In this document: one piece after another, positions 8,412 to 15,261 of the stretch
How positions within the stretch are numbered: the stretch's first letter is position 1
Layout: every line of letters starts with the position of its first letter
Source: an uncultured Granulosicoccaceae bacterium
GTDB lineage: Bacteria; Pseudomonadota; Gammaproteobacteria; CALCKW01
Assembly (NCBI GenBank): GCA_937965695.1
Contig: CALCKW010000037.1
Location: forward strand, 1 to 34,454
DNA: 34,454 nucleotides
Reading direction: 5' to 3'
Notes under the pieces: generated by a model
The model's database searches: none
Seen by the model: only the letters and a program-made list of their open reading frames with translations
What the model was told of the DNA's origin: nothing
Program-made: the position numbers and the translations under genes

Positions 8412-8857
8412 CTATCGTCTCCTTGGGTTCTAACTGTGGCTTTTGTCGCCAAGTCTCTCAAGAGTAATGGATTACAACCAAAATATCCAAGCGACGCCCT
8501 CGAGGAAAATGACCGAGAGACACTTGCAGCGTTAACTGTTGTTGGGGCTTAGTTAAATCAACTTCTAACAAAAGAGCGGATAACTTGGCGAGACTATATG
8601 GAATAGCAGAATGATTGCTGGTCCAAGACGATCGTGCCGATTACACGGGTGGATAAAGCATGGAATCAGACACAGCATGTGTCATCACCACACAAAAACC
8701 GAGATGCTCAGTTTTAGCTCAGTAAGGGGGATTGAAGTGGCTAACTTGGAGCCAGAAAAACGCGCGTCGACGTGATCAGATGGTGTTATGGACTGTATTT
8801 ACAACGCGGCCGGGCCGCATTTGTTGCGCCCGCCACACATGTACGATTTGAGGTTAA
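8412..8857. other. Intergenic region upstream of the Rieske operon
   Basis: This 446-bp gap should contain the promoter of the minus-strand catabolic operon in its left part. Its last 160 bp are a degenerate copy of the palindromic element. I see no open reading frame, tRNA or clear operator, and no linked regulator gene for the operon. Confidence 0.5.
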
Positions 8858-8858
8858 C
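8699..8858. repeat. Palindromic element, copy 2 (degenerate)
   Basis: About 160 bp that align end to end with copies 1 and 3 but with many differences. The best-kept parts are CTTGGAGCCAG, the TGGTGTTATGG centre, and ACAACGCGGCCGGGCCGCAT followed by GATTTGAGGTT. Its last base is the first base of the stop codon (CTA on this strand) of the minus-strand gene at 8858-9100, the same placement as copy 3. Confidence 0.65.
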
Positions 8859-9100
8859 TAGTGATTCAATGATTCGTCAATCAATTTAGCCTTTTTGTCA
8901 GCAGCATCCTGCATGAGTTTATTCATATCCACTTCAAATCTTTTGACGTCATTGAGTGAGGTCGGCACCTTAGGCACTGAAATGCCCTCTTTGCTCAGCG
9001 TATCTTGCAGTGCAGAGTTTGCTGAAGTCGAAGCCAGCTGCTGTTGCGCCAAATACCCGACGAGTAATAACGCAAGCAACATAGAAATCATTTTCATCAC
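8858..9100 (-). CDS. Small exported or membrane-anchored hypothetical protein
   Basis: An 80-residue protein with an N-terminal hydrophobic stretch (MISMLLALLLVGYLAQQQLA), then a polar tail rich in Lys and Asp (MNKLMQDAADKKAKLIDE) likely to be helical. It could be an anchored periplasmic protein or a cleaved small periplasmic protein. AAAGAGA lies about 7 nt before the ATG, which supports translation. The family is not recognised. It is isolated, with 342 bp upstream before the next gene. Its stop codon overlaps the end of a palindromic element. Confidence 0.6.
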   Translation of the reverse strand: MMKMISMLLALLLVGYLAQQQLASTSANSALQDTLSKEGISVPKVPTSLNDVKRFEVDMNKLMQDAADKKAKLIDESLNH

Positions 9101-9442
9101 ACAGTCTCTTTAGTTTTTATAGCTGACTTCATTCGACATAAACGGCGTAATTGACACTATCTAAAAACGCTTTATCGAAAATTAATATTGGGTAACTCAC
9201 TCGAGCAACCCATTGTTAAACTATTGGGTTAGTTGTTGTGCAGACTCAATATCGATCGGCTAGCAGACATCTCGCCACCAGCAAACTATGCAATTGGTAT
9301 TCCAGCGGCAATGACCGGATAGTTAACAAAGATACGCGGCCGAGTAAACAACCAAGATGACAACCTTAGAACTTGCTTGAGCGATGATCGCTAACCAAAG
9401 GGAGACTTAGACGTCACTAGACAATCAGCTAGAAAAATTGAT
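9101..9442. other. Intergenic region with inverted repeats
   Basis: No gene is seen. Around 9188-9230 the motif TTGGGT occurs twice in direct orientation and once as its complement (AACCCA at 9207-9212 against TGGGTT at 9225-9230). This could form a small stem-loop or an operator for the small gene at 8858-9100. There is no T tract, so it is not an obvious terminator. Confidence 0.35.
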
Positions 9443-9898
9443 CTAAGGCCGAACTAACAAAAGCTTGTACAGAAAATAACCCGACACAATCGCAAGGCCA
9501 AACTCCAGCGTTCCTGATATCTCGTAGAACCAGAAATTGAGGTTATCTGATGGAAACAGTGTCATTAGTTTAGTTGCATCACTGTCTATTCTGAGAAACG
9601 CCAGTACTTTCACTAGGTGGTCCCAACCCCCATGATAAATACCCGGAACGAGTGTCGCCAACAACGCAATGGCCGCGAAACCCCAGAGCAATAGTCGATT
9701 GCCGATTCGAACAAATAAAACCACCGTAATAACGGCACTAGGAACAAGCACCACACCCGCCCAGACAGCGTGCATCGCAGCGTTGTGCCCAAGAGCCAAC
9801 GCAGCATGTAGGTGATGAATTGTGTCCACACATCCCAATATCAGATAAGACAGCAGCGATTGAAGAAGATAAGGGTACTGCTTGATGCGCTCAATCAA
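9443..9898 (-). CDS. Hypothetical membrane protein (four helices)
   Basis: A 151-residue integral membrane protein. Four hydrophobic segments are visible, for example AVWAGVVLVPSAVITVVLFV and LLLWGFAAIALLATLVPGIY, with His-rich loops (TIHHLHAALALGHNAAMH) after the first helix. The first codon of the open frame is TTG and no strong ribosome site is seen, so the exact start is unsure. The family is not recognised. It lies upstream of no other tightly linked gene. The preceding minus-strand gene, also a small membrane protein, ends 119 bp away. Confidence 0.6.
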   Translation of the reverse strand: MIERIKQYPYLLQSLLSYLILGCVDTIHHLHAALALGHNAAMHAVWAGVVLVPSAVITVVLFVRIGNRLLLWGFAAIALLATLVPGIYHGGWDHLVKVLAFLRIDSDATKLMTLFPSDNLNFWFYEISGTLEFGLAIVSGYFLYKLLLVRP

Positions 9899-10017
9899 AC
9901 AAATTCATGCTGCGACCTTTTATTGAATGAAATCGGGCCAGCCACGTAAAAGCAATTTAATGTAGCTTTGGCGAAGCATCAAATGTCAGACTGCGTCTGT
10001 CAGTCTACTCGGCACCA

Positions 10018-10497
10018 CTAGGCGAATTTTCTTTTCCAGATGAAGTAGACAGCGATATTGCAAATACCCAGTGTCACGATTGACGGCAATATTGCAGCTT
10101 GCCCTATTTCACCACCAAAGAAAATACTCCAAATCACTTTACATAAAGTGCCGGTATTCAAAACAACTAACCCGAGAGCCACGCTTCTCTTCCAGAATGT
10201 CAAAGCAAGCAACCAGAGGAAGACGACAACGGCCACGACCAGCGATACTTGCTGCCACACCACGCCATTTACCAAAAAATCGAATTCCCAAGCCAAATAC
10301 TTAATGACTTGCTCGGACGGATTGTCAGGCGCAGGAAACCAAAACAAAGTAGTAGGTAATAGCAACAATGTCAGAATTAAACCTGAGAGGCTTCGCTGAT
10401 AAGCAAAGTAGCAGTAAGGCAAAATGAACAAAGGGCGCACGTACCAACTGAGAATATTGTGATGTCTGAGCCAAACCCAATCAAGAAGCTCTTCCAA
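10018..10497 (-). CDS. Hypothetical membrane protein
   Basis: A 159-residue protein with about four to five membrane segments (WYVRPLFILPYCYFAYQ, LILTLLLLPTTLFWF, VSLVVAVVVFLWLLALTF, and a C-terminal LPSIVTLGICNIAVYFIW ending in the positive tail KRKFA). The first codon is TTG, with GGGAG about 8 nt upstream. That is a good ribosome site and supports this unusual start. It may form an operon with the membrane gene at 9443-9898. Function is not recognised. Confidence 0.65.
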   Translation of the reverse strand: MEELLDWVWLRHHNILSWYVRPLFILPYCYFAYQRSLSGLILTLLLLPTTLFWFPAPDNPSEQVIKYLAWEFDFLVNGVVWQQVSLVVAVVVFLWLLALTFWKRSVALGLVVLNTGTLCKVIWSIFFGGEIGQAAILPSIVTLGICNIAVYFIWKRKFA

Positions 10498-10970
10498 TGT
10501 CTCGTCTCCCGTTTGTTCCTAGATGGATTTGCTAAACGTCCTTTGCCCAAACATTTGCGTATCGACGGAAGAAACGCACAAAAATACGGTCAGAACAATT
10601 TAATGGTGCTGCCACACGATGCGATAAGTCATACCCTAATACATTTTCCACAATGCGATAGAGCCGCACTGATCTTTTACCTGAATCATAGCGGAATTGC
10701 TCCAGACTAAGTGGACAGTCGGTTTTTCATCATTGAATCAAAAATAATAAAAGGCGAAAAACGAACGCCTTACTGTCAGAGTAAGGCCCACGTGCGCTAG
10801 TAAAGATTGGGGAGTTTCAGCTTAAGTCTAGTCAGTGACGTCGGCGTGAATAATTTGCACCCAGCAAGGCGCGAATCGGCGGCAAGTGTGGAGTCACTAA
10901 CTAGACTTTTAACGCTGCTGGGCCAAATTTAGCGCATCGACTGCGCGTGCAGTATTTTAACAGAGGCTCC
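10498..10970. other. Intergenic region with terminator and palindromic element
   Basis: No convincing gene lies here. The region holds a minus-strand terminator around 10741-10787 and the full palindromic element copy 3 at 10810-10971. The remaining part (10498-10740) should contain the promoter of the membrane-protein gene ending at 10018. Confidence 0.5.
10741..10787 (-). terminator. Rho-independent terminator(s) downstream of the Zur/MerC operon
   Basis: Two overlapping hairpins read on the minus strand. GCCTTACT-CTGAC-AGTAAGGC (10767-10787 on this strand) is followed by a T-rich run. AAGGCG/CGCCTT (10751-10756 with 10766-10771) is followed on the minus strand by TTTATTATTTTT. They lie just beyond the palindromic element that follows the MerC gene. 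Confidence 0.7.
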
Positions 10971-10971
10971 C
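10810..10971. repeat. 162-bp imperfect palindromic element, copy 3
   Basis: The same length as copy 1 and colinear with it: GTCAGTGACGTCG, CACCCAGCAAGGCGC, then CTGCTGGGCCAAATTTAGCG. The ends are GGGAGTTTCAG and CAGAGGCTCCC. Base pairing between the arms is kept by partly compensating changes: CACCCAGCA pairs with TGCTGGG here, where copy 1 has CCCAGC/GCTGGG. Its last base belongs to the stop codon of the minus-strand MerC gene. Confidence 0.85.
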
Positions 10972-11384
10972 TAATCGATTTCCGTACAGCCACAACTGAC
11001 TTCTTTCTCACTTGAGCACAGTTTGTAGTTCCAGAAATGTGCTATTGCTATGATACTAGCCGCTAACACGGTGGCTATCTTCTCGCCAGACTCACCGAGG
11101 ATATCGTGACCGAACAATGCCGTTGCTCCGAGAGCCAATAAACCAAACACACCAACGATAACAACACGCCAAGTGCGGTGGTGACGACAGCCCATGAACA
11201 ACGTGAGTGTGCTCAGTGGAATAACTACTGCCGCAAGAAACAGGTGAAACTCTTCACCGGCAAGCGGTAGAGCAGATATTGTTGGCAACACGACAAACAA
11301 CACAGGCATGGCTAGGCAGTGGACCACACAAAGCATGGACAAACTTATTGATAATTTGTCACCCAGGGACTGGATTTTCGACAT
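10971..11384 (-). CDS. MerC-domain inner-membrane protein
   Basis: A 137-residue protein with four membrane helices. The first carries the cysteine motif LSMLCVVHCLAMPVLFVVLP typical of MerC-domain proteins, and the C-terminus ends in a Cys-rich tail (CSSEKEVSCGC). MerC moves mercuric ions in mer operons. MerC-domain proteins next to Fur/Zur regulators are commonly found in marine bacteria and are suspected to handle other soft metals such as zinc. The ATG at 11384 is chosen because GGAGAA sits 7 nt upstream; the frame is open to 11420, where an ATGA overlap with the regulator stop is possible. It is cotranscribed with the Zur-like gene. Confidence 0.88.
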   Translation of the reverse strand: MSKIQSLGDKLSISLSMLCVVHCLAMPVLFVVLPTISALPLAGEEFHLFLAAVVIPLSTLTLFMGCRHHRTWRVVIVGVFGLLALGATALFGHDILGESGEKIATVLAASIIAIAHFWNYKLCSSEKEVSCGCTEID

Positions 11385-11416
11385 TATTTTCTCCGTAGAA
11401 AGTAGTGAATTAAACG

Positions 11417-11872
11417 TCAAGCAGCAGCACAGCTACCACAAAGGCAGTTGAGCTCAATCTGCTCACTGACAAGTTGAAAACGGGCCTGCTCCACCTGTCT
11501 TTTAATAGAACCCAACGTTGAACGACTGATGCTGAACTCTTTCACTCGCTGGCAGTCGGTGCAAATAAGAAACTGCGGTACCTCGTGCTGATGATCGCAA
11601 GCGATGTGCACGCAGGCGACATAACGGTTGGCCAAGTTGAGTTTATGCACCAACTGCTCCTGCTCGAGAAACTCCAGAATGCGGTAAACCGACATGGCGG
11701 CGAAGGTTTCGTCGTAGGTCTTGTTGCAGTAATCCACGAGCTCATAAGCTGACAACGCGCGGTCTGATTGCAGCAAACCGCTCAGTACTTTTTTGCGCTT
11801 TTCTGTCAGCCTACTGCCATTGGCATGACATTGCCGCTCAGCATGGCTGAGTATTTTTTGTAAATTAGACAC
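11417..11872 (-). CDS. Fur-family regulator, Zur-like (zinc uptake regulator)
   Basis: A 151-residue Fur-superfamily repressor. A winged-helix domain lies at about 10-85 (LTEKRKKVLSGLLQSDRALSAYELVDYC, then FAAMSVYRILEFLEQEQLVHKL). The dimerisation domain has the structural zinc cysteines C104-x2-C107 (CTDC) and a C-terminal C143-x-C145-x2-C148. The histidine motif CDHQHE precedes them. The motif set and C-terminal cysteines fit Zur better than Fur. A strong palindrome (11902-11921) 30 bp upstream of its start looks like its own operator. It is followed by a MerC gene in the same operon. Confidence 0.87.
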   Translation of the reverse strand: MSNLQKILSHAERQCHANGSRLTEKRKKVLSGLLQSDRALSAYELVDYCNKTYDETFAAMSVYRILEFLEQEQLVHKLNLANRYVACVHIACDHQHEVPQFLICTDCQRVKEFSISRSTLGSIKRQVEQARFQLVSEQIELNCLCGSCAAA

Positions 11873-11901
11873 TGTTCAGCTCTTGAAAAATAAGTTCCAG
11901 T

Positions 11902-11921
11902 TGTTATGTTACAACATATCA
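11902..11921. promoter_or_regulatory. Zur-box-like palindrome
   Basis: TGTTATGTTACAACATATCA is a near-perfect dyad of the form TGWTATGTT-RY-AACATAWCA. It resembles the Zur operator of gammaproteobacteria (AATGTTATA-type inverted repeats) and lies directly upstream of the Zur-like gene, so autoregulation is likely. Confidence 0.65.
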
Positions 11922-12145
11922 TTTCTAAAGTGTATGCGTTTCTCAACCGTGCTTTACTGACGGGCTAAAACGCTTGAAGCGATTTCATCGGGGATAGAGG
12001 TTTTACCGTGCTAACGGCCAGCGCTGGCAAATCTTTTCAGACCACGGCGAATTATTTTTTTGGAGAAAAAGCTCTACATAAAGGAAGAGAAATTTCTGTC
12101 AGCCTTGGAGGTGGCGCACAATACAAAGCATAAAGCTTGTGTTCA

Positions 12146-12511
12146 TTATTGGCTTTTAGAGTGACCAAGTGAAGGATTGATTCGCCCATCGAGCTCAACG
12201 AGCAATGCCAGCAAACCCACAAATACTAGTGTTACAACAGTGACAAGGATATTGCCCGACAAGAAGAGAACCACTGCCGAAATGAGAAACGTGAGCGCCA
12301 CAATCCCTGCCCCAATCAACCTTGTTTTTGGAAAGAGCAAACCTATTCCTCCAACCAGTTGAAACAAGCCAAAAGCCATTAATAAGGGGTTAGCAAACCC
12401 ATATTGGCTAAAAAAATCCACCTCTCGAGGCATGAGTACAACTTTGCTTAGGCCAGATGAGACCGCCAAGAAAACGAGTACAAGCAACAGGATATAAAAC
12501 AAAACTTTCAT
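12146..12511 (-). CDS. DoxX-family membrane protein
   Basis: A 121-residue protein with four predicted helices. It has the DoxX-type pattern of a short first helix, then SGLSKVVLMPREVDFFSQYGFANPLLMAFGLFQLVGGIGLLFPKTRLIGA. DoxX-like proteins are small inner-membrane proteins of unclear biochemical function, sometimes linked to redox stress. The start at 12511 is preferred over the open frame upstream because AGGAG is placed 7 to 8 nt before it. It is transcribed alone between the Zur/MerC operon and the agl regulator. Confidence 0.8.
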   Translation of the reverse strand: MKVLFYILLLVLVFLAVSSGLSKVVLMPREVDFFSQYGFANPLLMAFGLFQLVGGIGLLFPKTRLIGAGIVALTFLISAVVLFLSGNILVTVVTLVFVGLLALLVELDGRINPSLGHSKSQ

Positions 12512-12593
12512 GCTTTTTCTCCTAGGTTTGACCAGCCACCTAAAACGCCAAACCAAAAAAAAAAAGCGTATAAAGCCTACACTGCCTATTTAC

Positions 12594-13616
12594 TTACTTT
12601 TTTAACGGGCCCGTCGACGACCCGATAGTGAGCGGTGCATCCAGTAACTCTGTCAGTGGTGCCTGATTGGGGTCATCAATAATATCGAGCAACATACCAG
12701 CCGCTCGCTCACCGGCATCCCTCACCGATGAGCGTGTCGCTGTGAATTGCGGAATGTCTCCATCGTTTTGAAAGTACGAGAGTTCATCGTCATGAATGAT
12801 GACTGAAATATCGCTTCCAATTTCAAGCCCGGCCTCATGGATAGCTCGGCGTACACCCAACGCACCCACATAGGAAGAAACCAAGAAAGCCGTAGGGGCG
12901 TCTGATTGGCCCAAGGCGGTGGCGGCCGCACTGTAGCCATTGGCTTCGTTGAGATCACCCGAATACATTAAGTCGGGGTTCGCTCCGGTCTGGTCGTCAC
13001 AGAGCGCATCTACATACCCCTGTCGTCTGCGTCGAGCAAAATTTAAAGTTTCACTGCCATTGACCAAGCAGATATTTTTATGCCCCAAATCGATAAGTAG
13101 TTTGGTGGCTTGGTAGAAGGCTCGGCGATTATTCATGTCAATCCATGAATAATCCGAGGTGTTGCTATGGTCGCGACCGTGCACGACAAATGGCAGCTGC
13201 AGTTGTTGCAGTAATTTGATCCGCGAATCATTGACCCGAGGAGCATGGATGATAACGCCGTCAACAGAGCCTTTAGACGCAATCCCTCTATATATTGACT
13301 CTTCCATGTCTTCGTCTGCCATAGTCAATAAGAGTTCGTAGCCCCTTCTGGAATAAGCTTGGCTTGCACCGGCTATAAACTCCCCAAAAATGGGATTGAA
13401 CACTTCCGTGGAATTCATCGGAATGACATGACCAACAGTCATCGCTCGACCTGTTGCAAGCCTGGTGGCGCGTGTATTTGGATGATAATTGTACTCGCGC
13501 GCGGCTAGCTTGACGCGCTGACGCGTGTGTTCATTGACCTCAGGGTAATTATTTAAAGCGCGGCTGACCGTGGTTTGAGACAGTCCAAGTTGGTCTGACA
13601 GCTGTTTTAGATTCAT
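12594..13616 (-). CDS. aglR: LacI-family transcriptional repressor, AglR-like (alpha-glucoside operon regulator)
   Basis: A 340-residue repressor. The N-terminal LacI helix-turn-helix is clear (MNLKQLSDQLGLSQTTVSRALN, then the hinge NYHPNTRATRLATG). A periplasmic-binding-protein-like sensor follows, with GVIIHAPRVND and the SDISVIIHDDELS-type strand. It is divergent from the alpha-glucoside transport operon, and palindromes AAAGCGCTTT and AAGGCGCTTTG lie between the two. By analogy with AglR of Sinorhizobium meliloti it probably represses aglEFGAK until an alpha-glucoside such as sucrose, trehalose or maltose is present. The name is by synteny and family. Confidence 0.85.
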   Translation of the reverse strand: MNLKQLSDQLGLSQTTVSRALNNYPEVNEHTRQRVKLAAREYNYHPNTRATRLATGRAMTVGHVIPMNSTEVFNPIFGEFIAGASQAYSRRGYELLLTMADEDMEESIYRGIASKGSVDGVIIHAPRVNDSRIKLLQQLQLPFVVHGRDHSNTSDYSWIDMNNRRAFYQATKLLIDLGHKNICLVNGSETLNFARRRRQGYVDALCDDQTGANPDLMYSGDLNEANGYSAAATALGQSDAPTAFLVSSYVGALGVRRAIHEAGLEIGSDISVIIHDDELSYFQNDGDIPQFTATRSSVRDAGERAAGMLLDIIDDPNQAPLTELLDAPLTIGSSTGPLKK

Positions 13617-13633
13617 AATTGCAAGGATATTTT

Positions 13634-13643
13634 AAAGCGCTTT
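13634..13643. promoter_or_regulatory. LacI-type operator near the regulator start
   Basis: A perfect 10-bp palindrome AAAGCGCTTT, 18 bp from the start of the regulator gene. A central CG flanked by half sites is typical of LacI-family operators. It is likely used for autoregulation together with the second site at 13768. Confidence 0.65.
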
Positions 13644-13729
13644 GGTTAGACTGATTTAACCACGCAAACACAACTATGGCAAGTTAAACACCGTGGAATA
13701 CAACCTATTCCCCGATAGACTGTTTGCTG

Positions 13730-13778
13730 TTGACACTAGTTGCTGCGTCGTTGATACTTAATACTCCAAGGCGCTTTG
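13730..13778 (+). promoter_or_regulatory. Promoter of the agl operon with overlapping operator
   Basis: A perfect -35 hexamer TTGACA (13730-13735), a 17-bp spacer, and a -10-like GATACT (13753-13758). Immediately downstream, AAGGCGCTTTG (13768-13778) matches the operator palindrome at 13634 with one change and would cover the transcription start. This arrangement predicts direct repression by the LacI-type regulator. Confidence 0.65.
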
Positions 13779-13807
13779 ATGCCTAAAACAAACTTCGGAG
13801 AAGACTC

Positions 13808-15145
13808 ATGAAACAAACATTTGGAGCAGTAGCCAGCACTTTGGCTCTTGCGGCAACAATGTTCGCCACGCCTGCGTCGGCAGACGTCTGCGAAACCCCT
13901 TCTGCACTGGGTGATCTAGGCAAATTCGAAGGCGAAACAGTCACCATCATGGGTTCGATGGAAGGCAACGACGAAGAAATGCTAACCAACGCCGTTAGCT
14001 GCTTTGAAAAAGCCACTGGTGCTGTTGTTAAGTATTCGGGTTCACGTGATTTCGCAGCACTTATCGTTGCCGATTTACGTTCAAACAATGCACCTAACGT
14101 TGCAATTTTCCCGCAGCCAGGGCTAGCAGCCGACATGGCAAAAGAAGGCCACCTAACACCTTTGGGTCAGGAGTCTGCTGACTGGATGACTGAGAACTAC
14201 GGCGCTGGCTCATCATGGGCTGCACTGGGTACTTACGCAGATGCTGACGGCAAAGAAGATTTCTACGGCTTTGCTTATAAAATGGATCTCAAATCACTGG
14301 TCTGGTACTCACCTGAGCAGTTCGAAGACAACGGCTATGAAATCCCTGACACCATGGAAGGCCTGCTAGCCCTGTCGGACCAAATGGTTGAAGACGGCAA
14401 CACACCTTGGTGTATTGGTGTTGAGTCTGGTAACGCCACAGGTTGGACTGCCACTGACTGGATGGAAGACTTGATGCTTCGTACCACCACACCAGAAAAC
14501 TACGACCGCTGGGTATCTAACGACCTTCCGTTTAACAGCCCAGAAGTTGTCAACGCGATGGAAGTGTATGGTCAGTTCTCACGCAACGATGACTATGTCG
14601 CCGGTGGCGCATCATCTGTAGCAACTACCTTTTTCGGCGACGCACCAAAAGGCCTTTTCTCTAGTCCAGCGTCTTGCATGATGCACCGTCAAGCATCGTT
14701 CATTCCTTCTTTCTTCCCTAAGAAAGGCGAAGAAGTGGCGAATGGCGAGGCAGACTTCTTCTACTTCCCTCCTTATGAAGCAGCTGACTTGGGCAACCCA
14801 GTTCTCGGCGCTGGCACACTTTGGACAATGACTAAAGACAGCCCTGCTACTCGTGCATTCTTTGAGTACTTAAAAGAAGCATCAGCACATGAAGCTTGGA
14901 TGAGCCAAGGCAGCTTCTTGACTGCTCACAAAGGTGTCAACTTAGACGCTTACGCAACACCTGCACTTCGCAAGCAAGGTGAGATTCTGTCTAACGCAAC
15001 AACGTTCCGCTTTGACGCTTCTGACCTAATGCCAGGTGCAATTGGCGCGGGCGCATTCTGGTCAGAAATGACTGCATTTGCAAACGGCCAAGATACAAAA
15101 ACCACTGCAGACAACATCCAGTCAGCATGGGATGCCATCAAGTAA
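13808..15145 (+). CDS. aglE: Alpha-glucoside-binding periplasmic protein (AglE-like)
   Basis: A 445-residue exported SBP of the carbohydrate uptake family 1. The signal peptide is about 26 residues (QTFGAVASTLALAATMFATPASA). The mature protein starts with VCETPSALGDLGKFEGETVTIMGSMEG and continues with the family-1 pattern, including RSNNAPNVAIFPQPGLAADMAKEGHL and LVWYSPEQFEDNGYEIPDTMEGLLAL. Length and gene order match AglE of rhizobia. A GGAG ribosome site stands just before the ATG. Codon use is regular and the gene is followed by two strong stem-loops, which fits high expression of the binding protein relative to the membrane genes. Confidence 0.92.
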   Translation: MKQTFGAVASTLALAATMFATPASADVCETPSALGDLGKFEGETVTIMGSMEGNDEEMLTNAVSCFEKATGAVVKYSGSRDFAALIVADLRSNNAPNVAIFPQPGLAADMAKEGHLTPLGQESADWMTENYGAGSSWAALGTYADADGKEDFYGFAYKMDLKSLVWYSPEQFEDNGYEIPDTMEGLLALSDQMVEDGNTPWCIGVESGNATGWTATDWMEDLMLRTTTPENYDRWVSNDLPFNSPEVVNAMEVYGQFSRNDDYVAGGASSVATTFFGDAPKGLFSSPASCMMHRQASFIPSFFPKKGEEVANGEADFFYFPPYEAADLGNPVLGAGTLWTMTKDSPATRAFFEYLKEASAHEAWMSQGSFLTAHKGVNLDAYATPALRKQGEILSNATTFRFDASDLMPGAIGAGAFWSEMTAFANGQDTKTTADNIQSAWDAIK

Positions 15146-15155
15146 AACCTTTAAG

Positions 15156-15180
15156 CTAGGTTCAGACACGCTGAACCTAG
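15156..15180 (+). other. Stem-loop after aglE (mRNA stabiliser)
   Basis: CTAGGTTCAG and CTGAACCTAG form a perfect 10-bp stem with a 5-nt loop, 11 nt after the aglE stop codon. There is no T tract, so it is more likely a 3'-end protecting hairpin than a terminator. Confidence 0.7.
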
Positions 15181-15198
15181 TTAGGTTGCAGTTTCAGG

Positions 15199-15224
15199 CG
15201 CGCAAGCATACTTGCGCGTCTTTT
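15199..15224 (+). terminator. Intra-operon terminator/attenuator between aglE and aglF
   Basis: CGCGCAAG-CATA-CTTGCGCG, an 8-bp GC-rich stem with a 4-nt loop, is followed by TCTTTT. It lies inside the operon, 38 bp before aglF, and should stop part of the transcripts. That would give more binding protein than permease. Confidence 0.7.
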
Positions 15225-15261
15225 ACCCCCTCTACGATCCTTTTCAAATTCGGTACATGAT

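Noticed and set aside
8858..9100. CRISPR or tandem repeats anywhere in the window
   Set aside because: The repeats found are dispersed palindromes and attC sites with variable spacing; no evenly spaced identical direct repeats were seen.
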